The position numbers and the translations under genes are program-made. The notes under the pieces are model-generated. The model was not told the DNA's origin. It did no database searches and worked only from the letters and a program-made list of their open reading frames with translations. A DNA stretch of 64,000 nucleotides from positions 1 through 64,000 of the forward strand of contig JAFKAC010000093.1 in NCBI GenBank assembly GCA_025766275.1. Reading direction: 5' to 3'. This DNA comes from Lactarius indigo (lineage: Eukaryota; Basidiomycota; Agaricomycetes; Russulales; Russulaceae). This document shows, in pieces, positions 35,201 through 47,953 of this stretch (its first letter is position 1; every line of letters starts with the position of its first letter).

Positions 35201-36217
35201 GGGTCGGAGATGGCATACACTTTACTTCCTCTACATCGGACTTTACTTCCTCCACATCGCGCTTCACGTCTAGTACATCGCGCTTTACTTCCTCTATATT
35301 CTGCTGTATAACCGCATTGGCTTTGTCGGCATCTAGGTAGACGAGCGTTTAGTGTGTGCTATGGGTGATTGGTCGATAAGGCCGCGTACCATCTTTGGCC
35401 TCAGTGGCGATCTTCAGAGTCTGAGCCGCAACCATTTGAGATTCCTCCTTTATCAGGTTATCGAGCCTCTGTAACGCGTCCTCGATATCTGTCCTCCCCA
35501 ATAGTTTCCTGGCAAATATTTCTGGGAACCACGAGATCGGTGAAGTGGAGAGCATATATCGCTGAGACAACTCACTTGCTCGTTTTCTTTTGACTTCCTT
35601 GGTCGCAGTGGAGAGGATAGAGAGTAGCTCGATCACGATCTTCACGAGCACCTCTGCCATTTCCGTGGACATCGAATTTTGAGTATAGACCCCGAGCCGC
35701 TTGAAAAAGCTCTCGATGCGCTCAAAGAGGGCGATGACGGCACCGTGGCTCGCTCTGGCACCCTTCGCGGCCTGTAAAATTCCAGCGTTAGCGGGGATAG
35801 GTGCTCGAAAAAGAATAGCGAGAATACGGACAATGAGAAGGACTCCAATGCCGGTAAAGATCACTTTCGCGGGAGAGAACGCCTTTGAAAGTGAACGTTA
35901 GAATTGACTCCATGAATTAGATTCTTGATAAGTACCAGACTAACGCCGTCGCCAAGAGCCCCCGAAAAGGTGTAGAGTACATGAACCAATGGATCGATCC
36001 ACCTCATCAACTTCTGATCGCCAGATGGCTCGAAGGTCTTGGCTTGATCGCGAAGTATGTTCAAGACACCGTCAACGGATTCGCAGGATTTCAGTTCATC
36101 GGCAAGCCAATGGGCAAGCAGGTTTTTCCCGGTCTTCTGCTTGTACTCGTCCAAGGCGGCATCGAGCATCGATTTGAAGACTGAGGATGGGTCAGCTGTT
36201 TGGGAAGGAGAAGACAT
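32231..36217 (-). CDS. NLR-3a: Goodbye-NACHT-ankyrin with a frame lesion near its 3' end
   Basis: Exons 36217-35936, 35882-35832, 35771-35576, 35521-35390, 35332-35219, 35163-34993, 34937-34913, 34857-34255 and 34196 onward. Domains as in NLR-2a with fewer ankyrin units. Read straight, the ankyrin exon stops at 32351 because one base is missing near 32397-32401 compared with sister repeats. The same repeat has gained a strong donor (gtaaga) at 32430; removing a 47-nt intron 32430-32384 restores the frame, and the whole double locus then has 5292 coding bases (1763 residues). It may therefore be a pseudogene or a gene rescued by a new intron. Its last codons (ADAEAKDG) and donor match NLR-2a. 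Confidence 0.75.
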
Positions 36218-36270
36218 GGTGTTGTAGGATTGCTGTGGAGGATAGCAGACTGGCTGTGGCTCGTATGCGC

Positions 36271-36350
36271 GGCAAGTCTGAGGAAACACAAGGTGGCCTC
36301 GTGCCTTTTTTCTTAGATGGGAAGATTCACACCGCCCCCAGGTGCGCCTC
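36271..36350 (-). promoter_or_regulatory. Conserved NLR promoter / leader block (copy 3)
   Basis: Same block as at 8311-8389, about 55 bp upstream of the NLR-3a start. Confidence 0.55.
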
Positions 36351-36781
36351 AAAGAGTAAAAAGGATGGATTTTTAAAACTGCTTCCGATTCTACAATGTG
36401 ACGAACAAACGCATTGGAAAAGGTGGGTGAATGTGGAATCAAAGAGTAAAACAACGGGGCGAAGCAATAGGAAAGCATACGAAGAGGACCCGACGACCAG
36501 CAAGCGGACGCGTATCATATATCGGCAAGAAGCAACATATAGTAGTGAACCTGATCTACTATATTTTGAATCCGCCCTCTCCTCTACCACCCATCGAACT
36601 AGGATTAGTAATAAACACCGTATATAAACACAAAGCAAAATGAAGAAAATTCGGAGAGGACGAAGGAGAGAATGGTTTGACGTAACATAATTGCGTCCGA
36701 GCCTCGCGTACACAACTGTGAAATGAGGCGAGCAATAACGAATGATCTGATCAAACAAAAAGAAAAAGCCCAGCTTTCTAT

Positions 36782-38160
36782 TTATCGCTCACCGCCAATG
36801 ACATGGTCCCCGTTCACCGGCAGTGAAGACCACGTCATGTCAATCGTGGTGTACGCGGGCGGTAAATCGAACGGGTCCCCATCAGTAGAAGTGAAGCCCG
36901 GCCTCAACTTGGTAACTCTGATGCTTGCGCCCCTGGCGCTCAACACACCAGACCCGTGCGGGATATTTGTGGTCCGGATGCTCAGAGATCCCCCGGCCGG
37001 AGCTGAAGGGAATGGATGGGAGTGGTGGAGGTTCGTCCTATGGGACTCGTTTGTGTGACGCCGGAGGTGGTCCATAGGTATAGGAGTATCCTTAAGAAGG
37101 CGGTAATCATGGAAGCTCGCGAGTTCTTCGATTTGGTTGCTGGGAAGTCGGGCCATGAAACGCGAGCGACAGCGATGACCCCGAATGCGTCGCGTATATC
37201 CCTTATCCGGATGTATATGCTGCGTGTTGCACCCGCCGCGTGATTGTCGATGTGGGATGACGTTCGGCTTGTCGCTCGGGACGATGCCTCGCTTGCTGGG
37301 CTGCCGTCAATGCTCTCCACATAACGTAAATGATTGTATCCTTAGTGCGAGCTGGTATGCTCGAATGCCATCGATCGACATCCGGAGTGGTCTCTGAAGT
37401 GTGTAGGAAGGATGTTGCGTCGGCAGATGAGAGGGAGGTAGAGGAAGGGAGACGGTTTGAAGATAATACCCCCAGGGACGAGTCGGAAGGATTCCCATCG
37501 TCCAGGAAATAATCTGATGGACTAGTGCGCGTCACGATCGTCCTGGCTGTCACGGCCAAAAAAAAATTAATAAATCCGAGGGGAAGGCTGTGCTGGGGCT
37601 TGCTAGAGCCCAGGCGAAAGGGAGGGTCCAAAGTTTTAAATTGTGGGGGCGCTCGTTGCACGGCCGGTTCTAAGACAGCAAAAGGGCCATTGACGGTATC
37701 TGTCGTGCACTATAGAGAGAGCAATGTGAGGATAGGTGCACGTGTATCATCCGATCTCACATACGGCGTAATGCACCCCAGAGACTAGAGCGCTTCTATC
37801 TCAAGCTATGCTGATGATGGGGGATATAGAACTTGCGATAGCTAGAATGATGCGAGGTAATTGAATCGGTTGTATTGTAGTAGAAAAGGGACGTACTCGT
37901 CTTGAGTGAGCCATAGGAATTATCCCAGGAATTCGTCGGCGAGGTTCCAATGACCTTGCCAAATACAGCCTCGATGCCTGTGAGATCCTTGTTTTCACGG
38001 AACAATGATTCCTGAAAGTTTGTAGGCCAGCAACGCGAGAGTCGATGACGAAGCCTTTGGATCAGACCTGCGAACTTTGGTGATGACTTGTTATCGGGAA
38101 CGGCAAGATAAAGGGTGTTTTCAGATGAACCATCATGAACGACGGAATTGATAGAGGGGT
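36782..38160 (-). pseudogene. Decayed R-family gene, copy R3
   Basis: The C-terminal tail is well kept: SIRTTNIPHGSGVLSARGAS, then DGDPFDLPPAYTTID, stop at 36782. The N-terminal half keeps ENKDLTGIEAVFGKV and YGSLK with the following intron. Between them the frame is broken, and a stretch present in R1 is missing or rearranged. Function unknown. Confidence 0.5.
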
Positions 38161-38389
38161 CATAAAAGCATTGATTGAAGACTGCGAGGACTGCGGGGAA
38201 GTAGTAGGGTCTGATGATTTGAAGTATAGATGGCGACGAGGATGCAGAAAAGTTTAGATTCTTTAAAGCTTTAGCTAGCGAGTAAAGGAGGGCGTAAACC
38301 TGGTGTGAAAGAGGACTGAAGCTAAGACACGTCTCTTTGGTAGAAATAGAAAAGCCGGGCCAAGTTCATCCAACTCAGATAATGTATCA

Positions 38390-40860
38390 TCGCATCGTCT
38401 GATTTATTGTACCTGGATCACTTCTTTCGTTGTTTACGGCTGTTTGTCCGCACGCCTGCTTTGGATACGCCTCAAAAGGGTAACAAAGAGAAAAAGGATC
38501 CGAAGGGTAAGATGGGAAGAAGCAATTGGAAAGCATACGAAAGAGGATCCCGGGGACCAGCAAGCGGACGTGTATCGTATCGGCAACCTGACCCACTATA
38601 TTTCGAATCCGTCCTCTCTACTACTACGCGCCGAACTAGGATAAGTAATAAACACCGTGTGCAACACCAAGCAAAAAGGAGGAAGCTCGGTGAGGAGGAA
38701 GGAGAGGAAGGTTTGACGCCAATGGGGTGAGTAGAGGTGACATCATTGCGTCCGAGCCTCGCGCACACAATTGTAAAATGGAGCGACCATAACGAATGAT
38801 CTGATCTAAGAAAAAAAAAAAGCCTAGCTTTCTATCTTATCGTTCGCCGCCAATGACAGGTCCCCATTCACCGCAGCGGAGACCGCGATATGTCAATCTC
38901 GATGTACGCGGGCAGCAGATTGAACGGGTCACTATCACCAAAAGTCAGGCCGGGCCTCGACGGGGAGACTCTAATCCTGGCGCTCCTGGCGCTCGACACA
39001 CCAAACCCGTGCGAGATATTCGTGGACCGGATGCCCAGAGATCGACCCACACCTCCGCGTTCGGACGGGACCCGGGCCGGACCTGAAGGGAATGGATCGT
39101 GGATGGTCTGCGATTGTATTGCGACTCGGGAAGGAGGACACTCTTCGGAGATGAGTATAAGATCGAGATCATGGCAGAAGTGGGTGAGGTGATGTCGAAG
39201 AACTAGGCCCGGCGTCGGGCGACGCGGGACTGGAATGGCTCGGCATGATAGGTAATGGGGGAATCGGCAGTTTTGTTGATAATAGGGTCAGAGAACGTGA
39301 GTGTATACTCGAAGTTAGTGATGCAGGAGTACGACGTGAAGGTACGGAGACCGGGCTTATAGGCGAGGGCCGGTCCTGTAGGGAAGTATGCGCAGATGCA
39401 GGGAGCGGCGGGAGTGGTGGTGGTTCGTCCTGTTAGACTCGTCTGTGTGACGTCGAAGGCTGCCCACGGGTATAGGAGTATCCTTGAGAAGGCGGTGATC
39501 GTGGCAACTCGCGAGTTCTTCGATTAGTTTGCCGGGAAGAAGATGGGTCATGAGACGCAAGCGAGAGCGACGATCCCGAATGCGTCGCGTATACCCCTTG
39601 TCCGGATGTATATGTTGAGTGTTGCACCGTCGCGTGATTATCGGTGTAGGATGACGATCGGCTTGTCGCTCGGGACGTCCGCATAGTGTGAATGGTTGTC
39701 GTCCCTATCGCGAGCTGGTATGCTCGAATGCCATCAATCGATCTTCGGGGTGGCCTCTGAGATGGTAGGAGTATGCCGCGTCGGGAGTTCCAGATGAGAG
39801 GGAGCCGGAAAAAGGAGGTCATTTGTAGAAAATACCCTTAGAAATGAAGTCGGAAAGATTCCCATCGTCCAGGAAGGGATCTGATGGACTAGTGAGCGTC
39901 ACTTTCATTCAATCCTCACTAGGTGTGACCAGTAGCATGGCTGTCACCAGCAAAAAATCTAATCAACTGAAGGTAAGGCCGTTGTGCATGCGCTGGGGCT
40001 GGCTGGAGCCCGGGTGAAAAAGAGGATCCAAGATTTTCAATCGTGGGGGTGCTCGTTGCATGGCCGGATTTAAGACGGCAATAGGGCCCTTGACGGTTTC
40101 TGTCGTGCACTACAGAGAGAACGATATGAGGATGGCCGCACATATATCCTCTGATCACTCACGACGAAATGCACCTCAGAGCGCTTCCATCTCAAGCTAT
40201 GTCGATAGTGGGGGATGTAAAATTTGCGATAGCTAGGATCGTGCGAGACAATCAAATTACTTATATTGTGGTAGAACCGGGAAGGACTCGCCTTGAGAGT
40301 GAACTATCGGAATATCCTAGGAATTGTCCGCGGGATTCTAATGACCCTTCCTAGATACAACCTAGACGCAGAAAGATCTTCGTTTTCACGGAACGATTTC
40401 TGAAGGTCTATTGGCCATCGCACGCGAGAGACGTTGACAAAAAGCCTTTCGGATGAGACCTGCAAACTTTGGTGACATTATCGGTTATCGACGATATAAG
40501 GGGTTTTCAGATGAACCATGATGAACGAAGGAATCGACGAAGGAGGGGTCAAAAAAGGATTAATTGAAGACTGCGAGGACTGCGAGGAAATGGCAGGATC
40601 TGGTGATTTGAACGACGAAGTATAGATGATGATGATGAGGACATGGATGACTTCTGCCAACGAGCAAAGGGGGGTGCCAGTGTGAAACTGGTGTCTGAAG
40701 CTGTCACATGTCACATGTCACACGTCTCTATCCAAGAAAATCCGGGCCAAGCTCATCCGACTCGCACAATCGTCGTCCGAGTCAGGCGTCGGGTCGTTCC
40801 ATCGGGCCGATGTACTGTACGAGTAACTTTTTTCGTTGTATACAGTATAGCTGTCTCCGC
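38390..40860 (-). repeat. Module R, copy R4, directly tandem to R3
   Basis: The 3' end of R4 (about 38460-38530) joins the 5' end of R3 without an NLR between them. The join sequence (cctcaaaagggtaac, gcgtatccaaagcagg) is the same type as the left border of R1 at 5740. Confidence 0.65.
38868..40540 (-). pseudogene. Decayed R-family gene, copy R4
   Basis: The tail reads SARSARIRVSPSRPGLTFGD, then DPFNLLPAYIEID: the PPxY motif has become LPAY. The N-terminal half is strongly diverged (frame breaks around 40330-40420). No NLR follows it. Clearly the most degraded copy. Confidence 0.45.
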
Positions 40861-40879
40861 GCGCCTGCTACTCTCTACG

Positions 40880-41100
40880 CACGAGGGCCGGCAGCTCCCT
40901 TCCTCAGCTCTCCAGAAATTCCCGCTCACGGACCAGCCAGATTCTGCTCCTCGGTCGAACGAATTACCAGCACCACTCCAGGCACGTGGCTACTATTTCT
41001 TCGATCGACCTTTTCTTAATCGTCTTTGGTTGGCAGGATGACAACGTTTTCTTCTCCATGCCGGGCTTCGAGAACGTGCCGTTGCAGCTCAGGCTGGCGC
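40880..41100 (+). pseudogene. H4: fragment of the HMG-like gene
   Basis: About 220 bp match the end of exon 1, the short intron and the start of the MPGFEN exon of H1/H2 (ccagaaattcccgctcacgg, then atgccgggcttcgagaac). The match then stops abruptly at about 41095, where the dispersed repeat shared with 14.4 kb begins. Confidence 0.6.
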
Positions 41101-41541
41101 TGGTACGCCCCGAATTTGAAAGTTTGGGTTCTCACAGCTTACTGGAAAGCCTGTTGTACTGACTCAGACGGGGTACGAGTCAGTACGAACGACCTTTGTA
41201 CGGGGCGTACTAATATCACCATAATGCTCCTAACTTTTGTCCGCGTACTCATACCGTAATAATACACATGCGTCGCCGCCGCCGGCATGTACAGCCCCCC
41301 TCACTCGTCTAAAGTTATCACCGAAATGAACCCCGACTTGCAAGTTGACATCGTGACCTAGCAGCAAGGCCTTACCATGGGCACCCCCAACCCTAATATC
41401 GGTTTGCATAATTTTGAGATCGATCCCTAACGCGAGTCTAGGCTGGCTGACCAGTCATCAGGACGCTGCAACGCAACAGTCAGTAAGGTTGGAGGTATCC
41501 GATGCTTTCTCACCCAAGCTCCAAATACAATAGGACCGAGA
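41101..41541. other. Intergenic: dispersed repeat fragment
   Basis: 41092-41145 resembles 14361-14440 (minus) and 57744-57790. The remainder to the NLR-4 stop shows no gene. Confidence 0.4.
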
Positions 41542-44500
41542 CTATATGTGCTTGGGGGGACAACTTGATCGGCCGTCGTGAAATTGTACACCCTCTAACC
41601 CTAGATGACTTGGGGTCGGGCCCTGGTCGGTCTTTACATTGGCCTTATCACCGTCGCGATGGTGGAGGAACAAAGATGCGACCTCCGTCCTCCCGTAGTA
41701 TGACACCAAATCTAACGGGGTTGTGTTGGTTTGGTCTTGCGCATTCACGTCCGCACCGTGGTCCAGTAATAGCCGTGCGACACCAACAATATCGCATCGG
41801 GAAGATGGGCATTGGGACGCTAGGTGTAATGGGGTCCGACCCCAGGCGTCCGCTGCGCCGGCATTTGCACCAGCGTTGAGCAGGACCAGTACCATTTCAA
41901 CCTTCCCAAAGTAGGATGCCGAATGCAATGCGGTTTTGTCGTTGTCGTCTCGCATGTTGACATCCGCGCCATGCTCCAGCAATTGTTGGGCGACAAGGAC
42001 ATCGTTGTCCTTTGAAATGTAATCTCCGCCTTCAGCCACTGCGTGCAACGGCGTCTGGCCTTGGTTGTCCTTCGAGTTGGTGATTGCGCCACCGTCGAGC
42101 AGTACTTGGGCGATTTCGACCCTCCCGTTGTAGGACGCCAAATGTAATGGCGTTCTTTTGTCCTCGTCTGGCACGTTGATATCCGCGCCGTGCTCGAGCA
42201 ATAGCTGCGCAACACGGATACCGTCGTCCTCAGAGTAGAGATGTCTGCCCTCGGCCACTAAGTGCAATGGTGTCCTGCCCTGTTTGCCCTTTGAGCTGGC
42301 GGCTGCACCATGGTCGAGCAGCACCTGTGAGATTGCGACCCTCCCATCGTAAGATGCTAAGTGTAGTGGTGTCATGTTGTCCTTGTCTTGCGCGTTGACA
42401 TCAGCGCCACAATCTAGCAATAGTTGCGCTATACGGATGCGATCTTGCTCAAAGTTATATTTTCCTACAGCCAGTAAGTGCAATGGGGTCCGGCCAAAGT
42501 CATCCTCCGAGTTGGTGGTTGCACCGTGTTCGAGCAGCACCCGTGCGATATCGAGCCCCCCGTACAACGACGCCAAGTGCAACGGAGTTGGGCGCTTCTT
42601 GTTTTGTACATGCACACCTACGCCGCGCTCTAGTCAAACCCCGTGTAATACCGACACTGTAGCATCGGAAAGTATTTACCTTTTGACTCTTGGAACAATG
42701 AGGTATCACCCTCGTTGTTCCCTGAGTTGACGTTTGCGCCATGGTCGAGCAGTGCCTGTGCAATCTGGACAGGGCCAAAATGATTGGACTGCAACTGGGA
42801 CAGTGTCATACGACTCGCATCTTGCGCATCAATATTCACGCCACGCTTGAGTAGTGGTTCACTCGAGTCATATTGACCCCATGATACTTGGTGCACCGAG
42901 GTCTCGGTTTTGTTCTCCACAGAAGTATCTGCGTTAAGATCAATAAAGTTCACGCGAACTTCAAGTTGTACATCTCCGTACCTATCTCCATGAGTAGTGA
43001 GGATTCGTTGTCCCTGTATCGTCTGTTTACCGCCGCGCCGTGCTTCAGCCATGGCCTAGCGTAATAAGGGTCATTGTCGCGGTTGACATCGCTTTTGTTA
43101 TTAATGCGGCGTTCTGACAATATGTGCAGCGGGGTCTTGCCGTAGTTCTCCACATTGGGATCTGCGCCACGCTCAAGGAGAATCCACGCGAGCTTGAACC
43201 GATCCCGTCCCATTGCCAGAAGTAATGGTGTTTGGTTGTTCTTGTCTCGTTTGTTCACCACCGCGCCATGCTCTAGTAAAAACCACGCAAGATCAAGAAC
43301 ACCAGCTTCGTCGCGAATCCGGCTCTCTGAAAGTATGTGCAACGGGGTCTTGCCATTGTTGTTCTCCGCATTGGGATCTGCACCGTGCTCAAGAAGCATC
43401 CGCGTGAGCTTGAGCTGATCCTGCCGTATTGCCAGAAGTAACGGTGTCTGGTTGTTCTTGTCTCGCCTGTCCATCACCGCGCCGTGCTTTAGTAAAAGTT
43501 TTATAATATCAAGAACACCGCCCTCGCTGTCCGAGTTGTAAATGGAGTTTTTTGAGAGCATGTGCAATGGGGTCTTGCCATCGTTGTTCTTCGCATTGGC
43601 ATCTGCACCATGCTCAAGAAGGATCTGTACGAGCTTGAACTGGCCCCGCCCTATTGCCAGAAGTAAAGGTGTTTGATTGGTGTTGTTTCGTCTGTTCACC
43701 TCCGTGCCATACTCTAATAATAAACGCGCGTGATTGAGAACAAAGTCTTCGTTGTAGATCGGGTATTCCGAGAGCATGTGCAACAGGGTCTTGCCATCGT
43801 CGTACTCCGCATTAGCATCTGCGCCGTTCTCAAGGAGGAACCGCACGAGCTTGCGCCGATCCCACCTCATTGTCAGAAGTAACGGTGTCTGGTTCCTGTT
43901 GTCTCGTATGTTCACCTTCGCACCATACTCTAATAATAACCGTGCGTGATTGAGAGCGTTGCCTTCGTCGATCCGGTTTTCTGACAGTATGTGCAACGGG
44001 GTTTTGCCGTTGTTGTCCTCCGCTTCGGCATCTGCGCCATGCTCAAGAAGGAGCTGCACGAGCCGAGGCTGGCCCCGCATCATTGCCAGATGTAGCGGCG
44101 TTTGATTGCTATTGTCTCGTCTGTTCACCTCCGCGCTATGCTTCAATAATAATAGTGCGCGATTGAGTACATCGCCCCCGCCGCCGATCCAGTGTTCTGA
44201 CAACATGTGCAATGGGGTTCTACCATGGTTGTTCTCCGCATTGGCGTCTGCGCCGTGTTCAAGAAGAATCTGCACGAGCTGAGATCGATCCCATTGCATT
44301 GCCAGTTGTAACGGCGTCTGATTGTTCTTGTCCCGTCTGTTCACTAGCGCGCCGTGCTCCAGTAAAGGCCGTATAAGATTAAGAGAATCGCCGTTATGAA
44401 TTTGGCTTATTGACAGTAGGTGCAATGGGGTACTGCCTTCGTTGTTCTCCAAACTGGCATCTGCGCCATGCTCAAGAAGAATTCGCGCGAGCTTAAACCA

Positions 44501-47500
44501 ACCTCCCCGAATTGCCAGATGTAGCGAAGTCATGAGGGTACCGTCTCTGGCATTTATATCTGCGCCGTGTTTGAGTAGAAACTTCACTTTGTTGACGGCG
44601 TTACTGAGGGGCTGTGAAAATACTTTGAGCAGCATGGCCTCTCCCGTCCTTTCTTGAACATTGACGTTCGCACCATGCTCAAGGAGAAGCTCCGCAACCT
44701 CGACGTGTCCCTCTCCTAGAGCTGCGAGCAGCGGAAACCCGTATTGGCCACAAATAGTATTGACGTGCTGCGGATGTTTGATGGAGAGGTGCTTGACCAA
44801 GTCGTAGAACCCAAAAAGCACAGCGAAATACAAAGGGGTTGGTGTTGGCCCGGAATACGTCCAAAAGAGCTTGTTGTCCGCGTTGTATATCCCAATCCAT
44901 GCCGAAAAATGAGGCCTTTCCGAGTCAAAAAGTGTTTCCATCCCGTCCTTTACGTGTAATGCAACATCCTCAAATTGTGCGTGCTCGACCCAGTGTTGTG
45001 CTGCGTATTGGGCCAAGGGGAAACCTTTCGCGGTGGCTTTGTCGATGTCATCGTCCAAATAGAGAAGAAATCCAAGACACGCCTGCGTGAGGATGGTATG
45101 CGCCGGTTTGGGAAGAATATGATATCGAGAGAAGTCTCCGAGAGAGGATGTGAGGCGATTTGACATCAAGAACTCCTTCACAGAGAAATGTGAAAACTGG
45201 ACAACCTGGCGGCCGGACCAGGGTTCGTTAATGGTGGTGACCAAACTTGAGCACGTGGACAGGACGGCCTGTGTCTGATCATCCAACCGCCAAGCTACAC
45301 GGTATTTCGGAATTCCTCCTTGGACCGCATCAAATTCAAACGCAAGTAATTCTGCGAGTTCTTCAACGCTGAGCGGACGGACGGCCACCATAAGGCACTG
45401 CAGCATACGGTGAGCGTGCCCTTGGTTTGCCTTGTTGATGTTCCTGAGTACGCGAGCATAGGTCTCGTCTAAACTTTCGGGTAACTCGCGAAGAGTCTGG
45501 CGAATATTTGCTGGGAAACAGTGCCGCAGCACTTCCAACTGACAGAATACCCACCGGAACCTGTACCGAAAAAGATAAGGACCTATCACCGAGGATGGTG
45601 GCGGATGCTCTCACATTCCGTCTGCTCTGATAGATAACTCATTGACGACCAGCATCTTCTCTTCGTCCCGCCAGCTCCGCATATTGTGGTCCGCATAAAC
45701 AACGCCGCTCACATAGTTGGAGATATCCTTCTTTTGACCATCTTCGTCGTGAAGTGAAACGGCACTATGAGGCAATGGTTCAAGGACCCTTTTGATGTCG
45801 AACTCGGGGCGACTGGTAATGCAAATATGCAACTTGGGAAGGTCCAGCCGGACAAGGCCCTCCAGAAGACCAAGGACCGCTTCTCGTGGGGTCGGTATCC
45901 CAGAAGTGTTGGGACACTCGTCTAGTGCGTCGGCGATGATGTAAATTGACTGCGATGAGGCGGCTGAGAGCATTTCTCGAAGACATTCCGTCAAGGCGTC
46001 ATCGCTAGGTTGTCTCGTACCGTTCCCGTGTCTAGAATAGATACGAAAGATTATCTTGCAGCACAGGCTGGAGTATGCAGACAGTTGAACCAGAAGTGAG
46101 GCGACAAAGTTGCGCAGGTCTTGTTTTTTCTCTTTGTCCAGAAAGTCAAAGTAGAAAAACGCTAAGTATGCCTGCCCGGCATCGCGCAACGACATGACAT
46201 GTTTTATGATCGCAGAGCTTCAGCTGTTATCAGTTCCTGTCGTTGACCACAGTGGTCAGGAAAAGACGAACCAAAGGACGCTCTTTCCGGACCCCACTAT
46301 GCAAATCGGTGAACATCAGGTTTTGAAGAGTAAAGATAATGGGAGCTCACGTTTTCCGTGGATCCAAAGGAGAGACCCGATTGTCATCCAGTGCTGGAAG
46401 TTGTTGTTTTTAAAAAACCACGCGGCTGTTCCTTCATAGTGGGCCTTGCACGCGACATTGTAATTGGTGGACGGGTCCGGCGGAGAAAGCCATTTATGAA
46501 TGTCCTGTTCTATCTGTGTCCCTGGGCAGAAGATTCAGTCTCCACAACGGATGCGACATGAATAGAAGATGACAAACACTTTACTTCTTCCACATTGCGC
46601 CTTACTTCTAGTACATCGCGCCTTACTTCTTCCATATCCTGCCGCATAACCATGTTGGCTTTTTCGGCATCTAGGTAGACGAGCGTTTAGTGTGCTATGA
46701 GTGATTAGTCGATAAGGCCGCGTACCATTTTTGGCCTCAGTAGTGACCTTCAGAGTCTGAGCCGCAACCATTTGAGATTCCTCCTGTATCAGGCTATCGA
46801 GCCTTCCTAACGCGTCCTCAATATCTGTCCTCCCCAGTAGTTTCCTAAAATATATTTCTGGGGAACATGCGATCGACAAAGTGTGAGACGAATCTTGCTG
46901 AGACAACTCACTTGCTCGTCGTCGTCTGACTTCCTTGGTCGCGATGGAGAGGATAGAGAGTAGCTCAATTACGATCTTCACGAGTACTTCCGCCATTTCC
47001 GTGGTCAGCAAAATTTGATTATAAACCCCGAGGCGCTTGAAAAAGCTCTCGATGCGTCGAAAAAGGTCGATGATGGCACCGTGGCTTGCTCTGACATCCT
47101 TCGCTGCCTATCAAGTTCCAGTGTTAGTGGGGATATGCCCACAAAGAAGAATAGCGAGAATACGGACAGCGAGAAGTACACCTATGCCGGTAAATATGAC
47201 TTTCCCGGGAGGGAACGCCTTCGCGAGTAAAGTTAGAATTCACCGCATGAATCAGGTCATGATAAGTACCAGGCTAACGCCGTCCCCAAGAGCCCCGGAA
47301 AAGGTGTAGAGTACATGGACCAATGGATCGATCCACTTCATCAACTTCCGATCGCCAGATTGCTCGAAGGCCTTGGCTTGATCCTGAAGTATGTTCAAGA
47401 CACCATCGACGGAGTCGCAGGTTTGCAGCTCAGCAGCAAGCCAATGGGATAAAAGATCACCTCCGGTCTTCTTCCGGTACTCGGCCAAGGCGGCATCGAG

Positions 47501-47551
47501 CATCGACTTGAAGATCGAGGATGGGGAAGCTGTTTGGGATGGAGAAGACAT
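41542..47551 (-). CDS. NLR-4: Goodbye-NACHT-ankyrin protein
   Basis: Exons 47551-47270, 47218-47168, 47107-46912, 46857-46726, 46670-46578, 46521-46351, 46296-46272, 46217-45615, 45560-42982, 42928-42680 and 42629-41542 give 5469 bases, 1822 residues. Three open frames in the ankyrin part look like frameshifts, but introns 42981-42929 (53 nt) and 42679-42630 (50 nt) join them precisely at the sites used in NLR-1 and NLR-5. P-loop is LGSGKSVL: the usual proline before it is leucine. Walker B is IADALDECPN (alanine before DALDE), sensor TSRPEFDIK. There are about 16 repeats in the first ankyrin block and nine in the second (LHLASYDGRVAISQVLL type). Most different in sequence from the others, with little internal identity between repeats. 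Confidence 0.88.
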
Positions 47552-47608
47552 GGTGCTGTAGGATTGCTAGGGGGGGGGGGTAGCAGACTGGCTATGGCTT
47601 GAGTATGC

Positions 47609-47687
47609 AGCAAGTCGAAGGAAACGCAGGATCACCTCGTGCCTTTGTCTTAGATGGGAAGATTCACACCGCCTCAGGTGCGCTCGC
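47609..47687 (-). promoter_or_regulatory. Conserved NLR promoter / leader block (copy 4)
   Basis: Same block as at 8311-8389, upstream of NLR-4. A run of nine or ten G lies between it and the start codon (47571-47580). Confidence 0.5.
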
Positions 47688-47953
47688 ACGCTCCTCAAAA
47701 GAGTAAAATGTATCCATTTTTACTTCTGGTTCTACAGTGACGAACCAATCCATTGGAAAGGCATACGAAGAGGACCTGAGGACCAGCAAGCGGACGCGTA
47801 TCGTATACTGTATGGTAGTGGATCCTGACCTACTATATTTCGAATCCGTCCTCTCTACTATCACGCGCCGAAATACGATAAGTAATAAACACCGTATACA
47901 ACACAACACAAAGCAAAAAGAAGAAAATTCGGAGAGGACGAAGGTCAACGGAA

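Larger units (their letters stand above)
27331..40880. repeat. Segmental unit B: H2 (+), NLR-3b/3a (-), R3 and R4 (-)
   Basis: Parallel to unit A in order and orientation but carrying two R copies in tandem (R3 and R4). Confidence 0.75.

Noticed and set aside
36723..37058. Plus-strand frame beginning near MSIVVYAGGKSNG, similar in several R copies
   Set aside because: It is antisense to the conserved PPxY tail of the R-family gene; its conservation is a shadow of the sense strand.
42605..42990. Apparent stops and frameshifts in the NLR-4 ankyrin region (and 59450-59800 in NLR-5)
   Set aside because: Two short GT-AG introns at paralogous positions reconcile all frames, so I do not call these pseudogenes.
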